Shown: positions 45,174-55,221, numbered from the stretch's first letter. The stretch: DNA of 64,000 bases from Sulfuricurvum sp. (GCA_030693335.1 JAUYAU010000007.1:57385-121384), one strand, 5' to 3'. Notes: generated by a model from the letters alone, not told the origin. A program made the numbers and translations.

Positions 45174-46423
45174 TATTTGCCCCCTACTTTTTTAGCTTCT
45201 GCTTTGGTAATAAACGGCAATGCAATAAACAATATCAAGAACGTCATTGATGAAGCAAAACCCACCCATGCATTTGCGCCAGTCGGAGGTAATTTACCAT
45301 AGACCGTAAGAACAATCAAATCCACCATCAAGAACCAAAACCAGTATTTAAAATACGGGCGCTGGTTAGCAGGTTTGACCATTGGGGAACGATCCAACCA
45401 TGGCAAGACGAAGAAAACGCCTTGAGCAACCGCAAAGGCGATAAGACCCAATGATTTACCCGAAATACCGGCGATTTCAAAAAAGAATCCGCGTAACACT
45501 TCATAACTCCACAAGAAATACCACTCAGGATAAATATGTGCCGGAGTTTTAAGACCGTCTGCTTTATCAAAGTTCACCGGATCCATCGCGAAATCATAAT
45601 GGAAGAACACCAAATAGAAGAAAAAGACTAAAAAGACACCCAAAACAAAAAAGTCTTTAGACAAGAATACCGGCCAAAAAGGGACTACTTTAGAATTTTT
45701 CTTATCGCCTGCAAGATACTTTTCGGCTTCTTTATCAAAATCAAAAAATTCACCCTCTTCATTATTGACATGCGGAAAACGAAGCGCATAAAAATGCAGT
45801 ACGATAGCACCGATAATTGCAAGAGGAACCAACAATACGTGCAACATAAAGAAGCGAGTAAGAGTTGAATCAGAGACATAAAAGTTACCGCGAATCCATA
45901 CGACCAAATCGCCGCCGATCAAAGGAACCCCACCGAAAATTTCGGTAATAACGTATGCTGCCCAGTAGCTCATTTGCCCCCATGGAAGCATATACCCGCT
46001 GAAGCCTTCTGCTGAGAAAAGGACAAACAGCAACATCCCCGAAATCCAGATCATCTCACGCCCTTTTTTGTAAGAACCATAATAGATACCGGTAAACATA
46101 TGAATGTAAATGATCAAAAAGACAACCGACGCACCGACGGCATGGATATGTCGGAACAGCCATCCGTAGCCGACTTCCTGCATGATCGTGTAGTTAACGC
46201 TGTCAAAAGCCATATTAACATCCGGCTTGTAGTACATAAGGAGAAAAATACCAGAAACTACCAATATAGTGAACATAACACTCAATAAAACACCCATAGC
46301 CCATAAAAAGTTAATATTTTTAGGAATCCAGTATTCCGTCATCATTACTTTGACGAATTTATCAATGCCTAAACGTTGATCAAACCATTCATACATCGAA
46401 TCTGCTTGCTTGAACTCTGCCAT
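45173..46423 (-). CDS. petB: Ubiquinol-cytochrome c reductase, cytochrome b subunit
   Basis: Integral membrane protein of 416 residues with about nine helices. Heme b ligand histidines lie in FRHIHAVGASVV with YIHMF, and FFMLHVLL with VLHFYALRFPH. The quinol-oxidation motif PEWYFLW is intact. It forms the core of the bc1 complex, oxidising menaquinol or ubiquinol. It is one base downstream of the Rieske gene. Confidence 0.95.
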   Translation of the reverse strand: MAEFKQADSMYEWFDQRLGIDKFVKVMMTEYWIPKNINFLWAMGVLLSVMFTILVVSGIFLLMYYKPDVNMAFDSVNYTIMQEVGYGWLFRHIHAVGASVVFLIIYIHMFTGIYYGSYKKGREMIWISGMLLFVLFSAEGFSGYMLPWGQMSYWAAYVITEIFGGVPLIGGDLVVWIRGNFYVSDSTLTRFFMLHVLLVPLAIIGAIVLHFYALRFPHVNNEEGEFFDFDKEAEKYLAGDKKNSKVVPFWPVFLSKDFFVLGVFLVFFFYLVFFHYDFAMDPVNFDKADGLKTPAHIYPEWYFLWSYEVLRGFFFEIAGISGKSLGLIAFAVAQGVFFVLPWLDRSPMVKPANQRPYFKYWFWFLMVDLIVLTVYGKLPPTGANAWVGFASSMTFLILFIALPFITKAEAKKVGGK

Positions 46424-46424
46424 C

Positions 46425-46934
46425 TTATGCTCCTCCTGCTTTTGCCATCATCGCTTTATACTCAGGGCCTTCTTCACCCAGCACAAGCGTTGTGCCATCG
46501 ATTTTAAACGGAGGGAGATCAAGAGGACGCGGAGGCGGTCCAAATTTTTGTACACCCGCCATTGTGAATTCGCCACCGTGACACGCGCATTTGAAATCTT
46601 TTTCATCACAGCGATACGCAGGGATACAACCCAAATGAGTACACAATCCAACCATAACCGAGTAATAATGGTCCCCTACCTTTACACTGCGTCCATCTGT
46701 CGGTTTCATCTCTTCAGTGTATTTAAGGATAAATATCGGCTTACCGCGCCAAACGGCGATCTCTAATTTATTCGCTTCTAGAGTCGATACATCCACGGTT
46801 GTAAAACCGGCCGACATGACACTTGGAAGCGGATCCCATGTTTTTTTCATCGCAATCAGTGAGGCAACGCCACCCACTGCAGCAACCGCACCAAAGGCTT
46901 TACCGACGAACCCTCTTCTGCTTTCATCTATCAT
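46425..46934 (-). CDS. petA: Ubiquinol-cytochrome c reductase, Rieske iron-sulfur subunit
   Basis: A 169-residue Rieske protein. The twin-arginine export signal (SRRGFVGKAFG) is near residue 5. The [2Fe-2S] box pair is CTHLGC (about 99-104) and CACHGGEF (about 117-124). It is first in the petA-petB-petC order on the minus strand. Confidence 0.95.
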   Translation of the reverse strand: MIDESRRGFVGKAFGAVAAVGGVASLIAMKKTWDPLPSVMSAGFTTVDVSTLEANKLEIAVWRGKPIFILKYTEEMKPTDGRSVKVGDHYYSVMVGLCTHLGCIPAYRCDEKDFKCACHGGEFTMAGVQKFGPPPRPLDLPPFKIDGTTLVLGEEGPEYKAMMAKAGGA

Positions 46935-47293
46935 ACTGTTCTCTCTTAAGTCTAGAATTTAATAACCAATCATAAGAAAAAAACGTTTAACTTAGCCTAA
47001 ATCAAAGCTTTTATTAACCAATTCTGTCTCTTTATGATCTGATTGTGACAGACTGTTAGAATCAATTGGCTTAAGCTTCCTCTTTTAGGGTTTGAAAACA
47101 TCAATTATATGGAAATCGTTCGCCATGTTTTAATATCATGGCCCCTCATCAATAATAACAAGAATAGATAGCTAAATAGAGATAAAATATAAATTTTGTT
47201 AACAAAAATAGATTACTATTGTAATAGATATAGTGAAGATCTTATTGTAGAAGTTCTGTATAATTTCATTAAAATTTTACTGAAGGAAAATCA
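46935..47293. promoter_or_regulatory. Divergent control region between petA and the flavoprotein gene
   Basis: This 359-base AT-rich spacer has no gene. For the plus strand there is a TATAAT at 47259-47264, about 30 bases before the flavoprotein ATG. A perfect 14-bp palindrome TTTTGTTAACAAAA (47194-47207) could bind a regulator. On the minus strand I see no confident petA promoter. Confidence 0.5.
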
Positions 47294-48310
47294 ATGATTC
47301 ACGAGAACGGGAAAGTAGTAGACATTGCAATTATCGGGGCAGGTCCTGGCGGTATGGCATGTGCTATCGAAGCAAAACTGGCTGGAATCGAAAACATCGT
47401 TGTTATAGACAAAGCACCTCACCACAATGATATGATCCACAAGTTTTACAAAAAAGGTAAACGCGTTGACAAAGACTGGATGGGAATCAAATTTGAATTC
47501 ACAGGTAATGTAACATTTGAAGAATGCTCTAAAGAAGAGTACATCCAGCAAATGGATGACAAACTAAGAGCTGCCGGCGTACTTGATACATTTGAGTACA
47601 ACCATGAAATCATGAGAGTTGAAAAAGGTGAAGATGGTCTTTTTTCAATTGTTTATGGACAGGAAAATGTATCTGAAAGCATTGAAACAATCAAAGCTAA
47701 AAACATTATTCTTTCAGTAGGCCGTATGGGTAAACCAAATAAGCCAAAGTATCCGTTTCCAAAAGAGATCAAAGACAGACTTAACTTTAACCTCAGCAAA
47801 GTGCAAGATGGCGAAAGAGTCATGATCGTCGGCGGTGGTGACACCGCTGGTGAGTACGCGTATGGTTTAGTGGAATTAGAAGATATGCAAGATTGTGTTG
47901 TAACGCTTAACTACAGACAAGCTGAGATCAAAAGAATGAATCCGACTAACACACAGATGTGTACTAAGTATTTGGATAACGGAAAAATCCTTAATAAAAT
48001 GGGTGTCGATATCGAGAGTGTTGAGCCTTCACCTGCTGGAAAGATCAAAGTAAACTTTACTGACGGTTCGACTGCAGAATACGACAGAGCTGTTTATGCA
48101 CTGGGTGGAACTACGCCTAAAGATCTTCTTGTAAACTCTGGTGTTAAAACTGGTGAATGGGATGTACCTGTATTCAATCCAGAAACAATGGAAACAAATA
48201 TTGAAGGTCTTTACACCATCGGTGATGTGGTAACGGATCAAGGCAGTATTGCACTTGCATTCAATCATGCAAGTTTCGCTGTAAGCAACATCGCTTCTAA
48301 ACTAAAATAA
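47294..48310 (+). CDS. NAD(P)-binding flavoprotein oxidoreductase, thioredoxin-reductase-like
   Basis: A 338-residue flavoprotein with the FAD loop IIGAGPGGMACAIEA (about 14-28), the NAD(P) loop MIVGGGDTAGEYA (about 176-188) and the C-terminal FAD motif LYTIGDVV. It has no CxxC redox pair, so it is not a thioredoxin reductase; a ferredoxin/flavodoxin-NADP reductase or related role is plausible. A GAAGGA site precedes the ATG. It is transcribed away from the bc1 operon. Confidence 0.83.
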   Translation: MIHENGKVVDIAIIGAGPGGMACAIEAKLAGIENIVVIDKAPHHNDMIHKFYKKGKRVDKDWMGIKFEFTGNVTFEECSKEEYIQQMDDKLRAAGVLDTFEYNHEIMRVEKGEDGLFSIVYGQENVSESIETIKAKNIILSVGRMGKPNKPKYPFPKEIKDRLNFNLSKVQDGERVMIVGGGDTAGEYAYGLVELEDMQDCVVTLNYRQAEIKRMNPTNTQMCTKYLDNGKILNKMGVDIESVEPSPAGKIKVNFTDGSTAEYDRAVYALGGTTPKDLLVNSGVKTGEWDVPVFNPETMETNIEGLYTIGDVVTDQGSIALAFNHASFAVSNIASKLK

Positions 48311-48352
48311 CTCTTTTCTTTACGTAAAAGGAGGTTCTCTCCTTTTACATTC

Positions 48353-50233
48353 TCACTCTTTATTTTTTTTGAGACCCATTTTGATATAGATCTGCAAGAT
48401 ATCCAATGCGGCAGGGGTCATTCCGCTGATTTGAGAAGCGGCTTGCAGGGTTGGGGGATTGAATTTTCCCAATTTGTCTACAATCTCATTGGAAAGTCCT
48501 GATACAGAGGCAAAGTCAAAGTTTTCCGGAATAGCAATGTGCAGCATCTTGGACATACGCTCGATATCATCGCTTTGTTTTTCAACGTATCGGGCGTATT
48601 TCGCTTCGATGAGAATCTGCTCTTGGATATAGGGGTCAAGTGTTGCGAAACTCGGAATAAGTTTTACCAATTTGTCGAGCTCAAAACTTTTGCGGGATAC
48701 CAGCTGTGTACCGTTGAGTTTATCACTGATACGCTCTTCATCAATCGATTCCAGAAATGCCAAGAACTCTTTATTAGGCGTATAAATTGTCTCTTCAAGC
48801 AGAGCCAATCCTTCGTCAATCTGACGACGTTTTGTTTCGATTTGCTCCATTTGAGCATCGCTAATAAGTCCTAACGCATGACCATAGCGGCCTAAACGCA
48901 AATCGGCTGTCTCTTCACGTAACAGCAAGCGGTACTCCGCACGGGAGGTAAACATGCGATACGGCTCCTTGGTCCCCTTGGTTACCAAATCATCGATTAA
49001 TACCCCGATATACGCTTCATCACGACGCAAGACCAAAGGCTCTTTTCCTTGCAATGACAATGCTGCATTGATACCCGCCATTATCCCCTGTGCTGCTGCT
49101 TCTTCATATCCTGTAGTTCCGTTGATCTGACCTGCAAGATACAGATGCTTGACCTTTTTGGTTTCCAACGTATGGCGCAGTTCAGTCGGATCAACGTAAT
49201 CATACTCGATCGCATAACCGTAACGGACGATCTTCGCATTTTCCATACCGTGAACCGAATGGATCATTTGACGCTGAACATCGGGTGGCAGTGACGTACT
49301 CATCCCGTTGATATAGCACTCGGTATTTTCAGCTGTTTGCGGTTCGATAAAGAGATGATGGCGATCTTTGTCTCTAAAACGGTTCACTTTGTCTTCGATA
49401 CTGGGACAATAGCGAGGACCTACCCCCTCAATCTGTCCTGTAAAAAGGGGGGCACGGTGAAAGTTCCCTTCAATAAGGGTATGAGTGTCTTCATTGGTAT
49501 AGGCAATGTAACAGGGGAGCTGTTTTTTCTCACGCGCAAATTTTTCTCTGTCGGTGCGAAAACTAAATGGATTGGGAATCTCGTCTCCACCTTGTTCCTC
49601 CATCACGGAAAAATCAATAGACGAGCTGTCTACTCTAGGACATGTTCCCGTTTTAAGACGCCCCACGTTCAAGCCCGCTTCTCGCAATGAATGAGTAAGC
49701 CCTTTGGCTGAAAACTCTCCAAAGCGGCCCGCTTCCTGCCGTATTTCACCAATATGAATCATTCCGTTTAGAAAAGTTCCTGTCGTAATAATTACGCGCT
49801 TTGCTCGGTATTCATTCAATAAGTCGGTTCGAACGCCCACAACCGTCATCTCCTCAATGATCAGAGAAGTTACCGTTTCTTGTATCAAACTCAAATTGGG
49901 GGTTGTCAAAATTTTATTACGGGCTATTACACGATAACGGTCCATGTCAATCTGCGCCCGGCTACCACGTACAGCAGGCCCTTTGGTAATATTGAGAATA
50001 CGAAACTGAATACCCGCGTCGTCCGTGAGTAAACCCATCTCTCCGCCAAGGGCATCAAGTTCTCGTACCAAATGTCCTTTTGCCAAACCGCCTACGGCTG
50101 GATTGCAGCTCGTAGCACCGACTTGTTCTGCTAAAATGGAGATCATCAGCGTATTTTGTCCCATCCGGGCACAGGAAAGTGCTGCTTCGATTCCTGCGTG
50201 TCCACCACCGACTACGATAACGTCATACGTCAT
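48353..50233 (-). CDS. mnmG: tRNA uridine-5-carboxymethylaminomethyl(34) synthesis enzyme MnmG
   Basis: MnmG works with MnmE to modify the wobble uridine of several tRNAs. The 626-residue protein has the FAD-binding start [21 protein letters not shown], the conserved [22 protein letters not shown], and [16 protein letters not shown]. Length and motifs are normal. It is divergent from the Sel1 gene. Confidence 0.96.
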   Translation of the reverse strand: MTYDVIVVGGGHAGIEAALSCARMGQNTLMISILAEQVGATSCNPAVGGLAKGHLVRELDALGGEMGLLTDDAGIQFRILNITKGPAVRGSRAQIDMDRYRVIARNKILTTPNLSLIQETVTSLIIEEMTVVGVRTDLLNEYRAKRVIITTGTFLNGMIHIGEIRQEAGRFGEFSAKGLTHSLREAGLNVGRLKTGTCPRVDSSSIDFSVMEEQGGDEIPNPFSFRTDREKFAREKKQLPCYIAYTNEDTHTLIEGNFHRAPLFTGQIEGVGPRYCPSIEDKVNRFRDKDRHHLFIEPQTAENTECYINGMSTSLPPDVQRQMIHSVHGMENAKIVRYGYAIEYDYVDPTELRHTLETKKVKHLYLAGQINGTTGYEEAAAQGIMAGINAALSLQGKEPLVLRRDEAYIGVLIDDLVTKGTKEPYRMFTSRAEYRLLLREETADLRLGRYGHALGLISDAQMEQIETKRRQIDEGLALLEETIYTPNKEFLAFLESIDEERISDKLNGTQLVSRKSFELDKLVKLIPSFATLDPYIQEQILIEAKYARYVEKQSDDIERMSKMLHIAIPENFDFASVSGLSNEIVDKLGKFNPPTLQAASQISGMTPAALDILQIYIKMGLKKNKE

Positions 50234-50265
50234 GATTGCTTCTTTATAGATAAATTAATACTGCA

Positions 50266-50376
50266 ATTATAACCTTCATTGTTGAAACCTATAAAAAGAA
50301 AAGCATTCATCCCAAAGCTTAAAGAAAAAAATCGTAGCGATCTAGAAATACGACGTTAAGATGTGCACGTTATAAT
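50266..50376. promoter_or_regulatory. Divergent -10 elements for mnmG and the Sel1 gene
   Basis: On the minus strand TATAAT at 50266-50271 lies about 32 bases before the mnmG start. On the plus strand TATAAT at 50371-50376 lies 26 bases before the Sel1 ATG. No clear -35 boxes are seen. Confidence 0.5.
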
Positions 50377-50402
50377 TATCGAAAAACAGGTACCCCTTCA
50401 CA

Positions 50403-51086
50403 ATGATACAAGCCGCTTTTACTGCTTTTAACAACAAAGACTACACAACAGCCTTAACTCTCTTTCAAACACTCGCTGAAAAAAACCATCCTACAGCCAT
50501 TGCTTCCTTGGGATATATTTATCAAAATGGTCTTGGTGTTGCCGTTGATTTTGATCAGGCTCGTGATTACTACATTCGTGGAAGCGAGCTGGATGAACCC
50601 ACCGCATTGTATAACCTTGGACTCATGTATACCGATGGAGTAAGCGTTCCTCACGATCAGTTCAAGGCCTATGAACTTTTTATGCGCGCTGCAATCTTGG
50701 AATTTGCTCAAGCGCAATTCGAAACAGGTCACAGCTTGGAACGAGGGCTTGGATGCCTTCAAAACTACAGCGAAGCGGCATTTTGGTATGAAGAAGCGGC
50801 AAAGCGTGGCCATGCAGGTGCTTTTAATAACCTTGGAGTTCTCTACAAAGAGGGGCATGGCGTCGTACAAGATTACTCCAAAGCTTTCATCTGCTTTTCA
50901 CGCGCTGCCGCACTCAACCTTCCAGAGTCCCAATACAATCTCGGTTTGCTTTATGATCAAGGTTTGGGTACGGATGCCGACCACGATGTCGCACTCGAAT
51001 GGTGCCGAAAAGCTGCCTACAACGGCCATGAAAAAGCCAGACAAATCATCCAAGGACTGCAAGAAGAGGGAAAAATCATTTGGTAA
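50403..51086 (+). CDS. Sel1 repeat protein
   Basis: A 227-residue protein made of about six Sel1-type repeats (for example LYNLGLMYTDGVSVPHDQFKA and FNNLGVLYKEGHGVVQDYSKA) with no signal peptide, so probably a cytoplasmic scaffold. It is unrelated at fine scale to the Sel1 protein of the SIR2 operon. Its stop overlaps the TTG start of the next gene by 7 bases. Confidence 0.82.
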   Translation: MIQAAFTAFNNKDYTTALTLFQTLAEKNHPTAIASLGYIYQNGLGVAVDFDQARDYYIRGSELDEPTALYNLGLMYTDGVSVPHDQFKAYELFMRAAILEFAQAQFETGHSLERGLGCLQNYSEAAFWYEEAAKRGHAGAFNNLGVLYKEGHGVVQDYSKAFICFSRAAALNLPESQYNLGLLYDQGLGTDADHDVALEWCRKAAYNGHEKARQIIQGLQEEGKIIW

Positions 51087-51988
51087 CACGTACCAACAAT
51101 TCTTTTACTCCCGAACATCTCCGCTTTTTAGAATACATCCGCTGCGTCGGAACAGGACCAAAAGGGAACCGTCATCTGAGTCGTGATGAAATGAGCGATG
51201 CTTTTGAACTCATCGTACAGCGCCGCGTCCCCGATGTTGCCATCAGTGCATTTTTACTGGGGTGGCGTGTACAAATCGAAAGCGATGAAGAACTGCAAGC
51301 CTGCGTTGATTGGCTCGCGCTTCAACAAACTTCTATTGTTAACACAGGTATTGAAATCGGCTATCCTTTTGACGGAAAAGCGAAATTCTTTCCCATTATG
51401 CTCAAGGCCGCTGAACTTTTAGATGATTTAGAGGTTCATGCCACATATGATCTTCCATTGGGACCTAAATATGGTGCAACGCTCGATCAGTTCAAAAATA
51501 TCGCTTCCAATGTCACCCTGCACAATCGTCACGACCTCATCAAAGGACTCAGTGATTTAACTACACTGCGTAATAATATTGGGATTCGTACCGCATTCAA
51601 TACTCTCGAAAAGCTGAACTTTTTAGCACCTACGGCACTTATCGGAATGCACCACGCTCCCTATTTTGATCTCTATGCCTCACTGTATGCCAAACATTAT
51701 GATCGTCTCGTCATTGCTCAAGGACATGAGGGAACCCCTGAAATTCTCAAAAAAACAAAGTACAAACTCGTACAAAACGGGGAAATAACTACCCATCATA
51801 TCGATCCCGAAGAATTTGGTATCGAACCCATCAGCGCCAAAGAAACTATTAGTCTGGAAGAAATGCAAATACTTATGGCTCATCCCGATGAAAATCTCGC
51901 TAAAATGATACGGCTTAATGCCGCATTTTTAGGGTGGGCATCAGGGAAATATACAACAATCCAAGAAGGCTATACTTCAAATATTTGA
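51080..51988 (+). CDS. TrpD2/YbiB-like glycosyl transferase family 3 protein
   Basis: A 302-residue protein related to anthranilate phosphoribosyltransferase. It has the N-terminal helical domain (LSRDEMSDAFELIVQRRVPDVAISAFLLGWR) and a partial C-terminal fold, but the PRPP-binding glycine loop of true TrpD is weak. It therefore resembles TrpD2/YbiB, a DNA-binding relative without transferase activity. The start is TTG at 51080, with GAGGG nine bases upstream, overlapping the Sel1 stop. It is convergent with the diguanylate cyclase gene, the ends overlapping by 12 bases. Confidence 0.75.
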   Translation: MVTRTNNSFTPEHLRFLEYIRCVGTGPKGNRHLSRDEMSDAFELIVQRRVPDVAISAFLLGWRVQIESDEELQACVDWLALQQTSIVNTGIEIGYPFDGKAKFFPIMLKAAELLDDLEVHATYDLPLGPKYGATLDQFKNIASNVTLHNRHDLIKGLSDLTTLRNNIGIRTAFNTLEKLNFLAPTALIGMHHAPYFDLYASLYAKHYDRLVIAQGHEGTPEILKKTKYKLVQNGEITTHHIDPEEFGIEPISAKETISLEEMQILMAHPDENLAKMIRLNAAFLGWASGKYTTIQEGYTSNI

Positions 51989-54061
51989 AGCAAAATGTCC
52001 TTTGTATTCATCTCGTCTTATCTCTTTTACTTCATACATCAATTTATCTACTTCATTAATTACTTCACGGGTTGAAGAAGATTCTGGCCCAAATAAATTT
52101 ACCCCAACACTTGCAGAAAGGATGTAAGTTGTCTTTTCAAGCTCATAGGGCAAAGACAACTGGAGCTGAATTTTTTGAGCAATCGCATCGGTATATGCAA
52201 ACGCTTCTTCCCTTAAAACTCCCAAGTTATTTACAAGGACGACAAATTCATCTCCTCCGAAACGTGCAGCGGTATCGGCAGCACGAATACACTCTTTGAT
52301 ACGACGCCCGACTTCAATCAAAAGCTCATCACCTGCATCGTGCCCAAAGCGATCATTAAGCGGTTTAAATCGATCCAAATCCAAATAGATCAATCCTCCA
52401 TAAGATCCTGTCCGTTTTGCCGCAACGATTGCTTGTTCCAGACGATCTAATAACAAACGTCGATTTGCCAAGGAAGTGAGAGGATCGTAAAAAGCGAGTT
52501 TGCGTATTTCTTCCTCCGCTTCAATCCGCTGTGAAGCATCTCGTGTCACTCCGATAAAACGAAATGGCTTGCCCTCTTCGTCCAAAATGAGGCGAGCATT
52601 AACCTCGGTCCATATCGTCGAACCATTTTTATGCGTCTGCTCGATCATAATCGTCATCGCCTTTGGTACTTTACCCGCATCCACCTGGGCAAATGCGTCT
52701 GCCATGGATTTTTGCACCTCATGAAGTGATCCTTGACATATCATTTGTTCCAAACTTTGATGCATCACTTCATGAGGGGTATATCCGCGTAACCGCTCAA
52801 CTGAGGGACTGACATAGCTAAAGTGTCCGTTAAGCTCCATAATCCAAATAACATCTGACATGTTATCGGTTAGCCATCGGTATTGTTCTTCCGCATTTTT
52901 TGCAGAATGTTCAACCTTTTGGGCCATTGCATTGATGTCTCGGCACAATTGTCCAATTTCATCGCATCGTGACTCTTCTTCATCAAGACGCACCGAATAA
53001 TCACCCTCTTTTATTTTTCGCATCACAGTTGATATTGCTTTGATCGGAGAGATCAAATATCTCTCGCTCATCATAAAAATCACTCCCCAAGAGAGCAGTG
53101 CTAAAACCATAAAAACAGCACCGATAGCAGCCATTTCACTCATACCGAATACATTATCCAAATTGACCATTGATAAATTGATCCATTTTAGCTGCGAAAG
53201 ATACGTGGCCGATGCGATGTAATGATGACCGTTGATGTACAAATCAAAACTTGTTGATTGAACCTTTCCGGAACTTAAATCTTCCAAATGGTTGAGTAAT
53301 TGCGCTTCATTGTGTCCTTTATCCACCAGAGAAACCAATGTAACCCATAATGTAGGATCCATCACTTCTGAATGGTAATTGACATACCGTTTATCTTTAT
53401 GCGCAACAATTGCCCCTTCAGAATTGAGGATCATCGTCGTGAATCCCTCTTTATCTTCAGCAATGTACTCTTTTATAAAGTGCGTATAATCAAATCCAAC
53501 TCCTACAACTCCAATGCGCTTACCCTCTTTCACAATGGGGATATTGAGCCACAGTTTTGTCAAGCCCAGTACTTCATCATGATCGATATTAAGATTGTAG
53601 GGATCGGGAGATTTTAAAGTATGAAAAAACCATTGATCATTATAAATTTTGGGAGACAATGTTTTAATATACTCTGAACCCGTATAGCTTGCGTTGGAAT
53701 CATTAAAGTAATAGTTGCCACTGTTCTTCAACGCAACAAACCAGCTTCCGGCTTTGCTCACCTGAAGATAATCGTTCAAAGTCTCGAATACTTTTTGCTT
53801 CAACAGAGGATGCTTTTCCGCTTCCGCCCACTCTGTCAATAGAGGATTCGTAGCTATTTTTTTGGTGAGGGTTAAATCAAAATCGATGGTTCCTTTGATC
53901 TTTTCAGCATACCGCATCGCATTTTCACGGGCATACTCACGTCCCAGCTCACGTGCAATATCTGTCGAAAAATAACGGATAAATAAAAAGGTCATACAGC
54001 TCATAATTACAAAGATAACAATACCGACCGTTGCACTTTTCGCGCGTAATCCAAACTTCAT
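51977..54061 (-). CDS. Membrane diguanylate cyclase (Cache-HAMP-PAS-GGDEF)
   Basis: A 694-residue sensor enzyme that should make cyclic di-GMP. Order: membrane helix (about 11-31), periplasmic double-Cache sensor (about 40-300), second helix (about 310-330), HAMP (about 335-385), PAS with PAC (about 390-515) and GGDEF (about 525-690). The active-site motif RFGGDEF is intact. No EAL domain is present. The Cache domain probably senses a small external molecule; the ligand is unknown. Confidence 0.92.
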   Translation of the reverse strand: MKFGLRAKSATVGIVIFVIMSCMTFLFIRYFSTDIARELGREYARENAMRYAEKIKGTIDFDLTLTKKIATNPLLTEWAEAEKHPLLKQKVFETLNDYLQVSKAGSWFVALKNSGNYYFNDSNASYTGSEYIKTLSPKIYNDQWFFHTLKSPDPYNLNIDHDEVLGLTKLWLNIPIVKEGKRIGVVGVGFDYTHFIKEYIAEDKEGFTTMILNSEGAIVAHKDKRYVNYHSEVMDPTLWVTLVSLVDKGHNEAQLLNHLEDLSSGKVQSTSFDLYINGHHYIASATYLSQLKWINLSMVNLDNVFGMSEMAAIGAVFMVLALLSWGVIFMMSERYLISPIKAISTVMRKIKEGDYSVRLDEEESRCDEIGQLCRDINAMAQKVEHSAKNAEEQYRWLTDNMSDVIWIMELNGHFSYVSPSVERLRGYTPHEVMHQSLEQMICQGSLHEVQKSMADAFAQVDAGKVPKAMTIMIEQTHKNGSTIWTEVNARLILDEEGKPFRFIGVTRDASQRIEAEEEIRKLAFYDPLTSLANRRLLLDRLEQAIVAAKRTGSYGGLIYLDLDRFKPLNDRFGHDAGDELLIEVGRRIKECIRAADTAARFGGDEFVVLVNNLGVLREEAFAYTDAIAQKIQLQLSLPYELEKTTYILSASVGVNLFGPESSSTREVINEVDKLMYEVKEIRRDEYKGHFASNI

Positions 54062-54174
54062 TATTAATTTCCAATCACTGTTAAATAAAATTGAATCATA
54101 CCTTTAATCCCTTTAAAAGGCTCGTTTTCGCCCAATTTAGCTATAATAAAATAATTAAATCTCAAAGGAGCAGT

Positions 54175-54789
54175 GTGTTTACAGGATTGATTCGTGAAAT
54201 GGCAACGGTGAAGAATTACACCACAAACCGCCTCTCACTCAAAGCTGAATATCGTCCAAAATTGGGGGATTCGATTGCCATTAACGGTACGTGTCTGAGT
54301 GTCGTTACTCTTGAAGGTGATGGATTCACTGTTGAGCTGTCCCCTGAAACACTTGCCCATATCGCTACAGAAAAACTCAAAGGCAATGTGCACATCGAAC
54401 CCGCCATGATGATGGGGGATCGTTTCGAGGGACACATTGTACAAGGGCACATCGATACGATCGGCACCATAGCTTCGATTTCTGACAACGGCAACAGCTA
54501 TGATGTCATTATAAACGTTGATCCAAAGTTCATCACGCTCATTCCGCCAAAAGGCTCTATTACGATCGATGGAGTGAGCCTTACGGTCAATGAAGTGATG
54601 AAAGAGTCTTTTCGTCTTACCATCATTCCGATTACGATGCGAGAAACCCTCTTTGGCACCTATAAAAAAGGGACCAGGGTCAATATCGAAACCGATGTTT
54701 TCGCCCGATACATATATCATATTATGAACACGTCCAAAAAAAATGATCTTAGCTGGAATGACATCGATCGTATCAGTTCTTTATATTAA
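54175..54789 (+). CDS. ribE: Riboflavin synthase alpha chain
   Basis: Dismutates two lumazine molecules into riboflavin. The 204-residue protein has the typical duplicated barrel, with start MFTGLIREM, INGTCLSVV in the first half and IDGVSLTVNEV in the second. The start is GTG at 54175, with AAAGGAG immediately upstream; open codons before it are not conserved. A TATAAT at 54142-54147 gives a leader of only about 20 bases, so there is no room for an FMN riboswitch. Confidence 0.93.
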   Translation: MFTGLIREMATVKNYTTNRLSLKAEYRPKLGDSIAINGTCLSVVTLEGDGFTVELSPETLAHIATEKLKGNVHIEPAMMMGDRFEGHIVQGHIDTIGTIASISDNGNSYDVIINVDPKFITLIPPKGSITIDGVSLTVNEVMKESFRLTIIPITMRETLFGTYKKGTRVNIETDVFARYIYHIMNTSKKNDLSWNDIDRISSLY

Positions 54790-54906
54790 TCCCAAATGCT
54801 CCGCTAAAATTTTACACCCAAGCCCTATTAAAATAACGCCTCCAAGTCTCTCCGCTTTGCTTTCAAAAGAGTAGGCAATTATAGTGAAAAGAAGTTTCTA
54901 CAAAAC

Positions 54907-54952
54907 GATAATGCTTATCACTATTGACAAAGAAAAGAAAATCTGTCATAAT
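54907..54952 (+). promoter_or_regulatory. Iron-regulated promoter of the hemP block
   Basis: A Fur-like element GATAATGCTTATCA (54907-54920) abuts TTGACA (54924-54929), followed after 17 bases by CATAAT (54947-54952). The layout would let Fur-iron block polymerase binding. The core TTATCACTATTGACAA recurs exactly at the receptor promoter near 56.4 kb. Confidence 0.7.
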
Positions 54953-54982
54953 TTGCGAATAATTATCAATTAGGAATTTACT

Positions 54983-55057
54983 ATGGAACACAATGAAGCA
55001 AACAACCCTGCAAATGAAAAAGCACGTCATCTTTTACGATCGGGATGTCCATGTTGA
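54983..55057 (+). CDS. 24-codon ORF upstream of hemP
   Basis: A tiny ORF, beginning MEHNEANNPANEK and ending SGCPC. It lies directly downstream of the iron-regulated promoter. Its stop overlaps the hemP start (ATGTTGA), so ribosomes reading it would feed hemP. The ribosome site (TAGGAATTTACT before the ATG) is plausible. It may be a coupling leader or a small metal-binding peptide through its CPC end; it could also be spurious. Confidence 0.5.
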   Translation: MEHNEANNPANEKARHLLRSGCPC

Positions 55058-55209
55058 AAAAAGAATCGGTTAAAACCACTGAAGAGACAACTCCTATTTT
55101 GGAAACAAACATGTTGTTTAAAAAAGGAACTGCAATCCATATTATTCATGGTAAAGATACTTATGTATTACGTGTTACCAAAACGAATAAATTGATTCTA
55201 ACAAAATAG
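55051..55209 (+). CDS. hemP: Hemin uptake protein HemP
   Basis: A 52-residue protein whose C-terminus, from LFKKGTAIHIIHGKDTY through LRVTKTNKLILTK, matches the HemP family. HemP is associated with heme or siderophore uptake loci and in some bacteria activates the uptake receptor gene. It is 12 bases upstream of the DUF2325 gene. Confidence 0.85.
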   Translation: MLKKESVKTTEETTPILETNMLFKKGTAIHIIHGKDTYVLRVTKTNKLILTK

Positions 55210-55221
55210 TAAAAGGAAAAT

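Noticed and set aside
54091..54174. Upstream extension of ribE to an ATG at 54091
   Set aside because: Riboflavin synthase starts at MFTGL; the GTG at 54175 has a perfect ribosome site and the extension would run through the promoter.
54122..54174. FMN riboswitch before ribE
   Set aside because: The leader after the TATAAT is only about 20 bases, far too short for the roughly 140-base RFN element.
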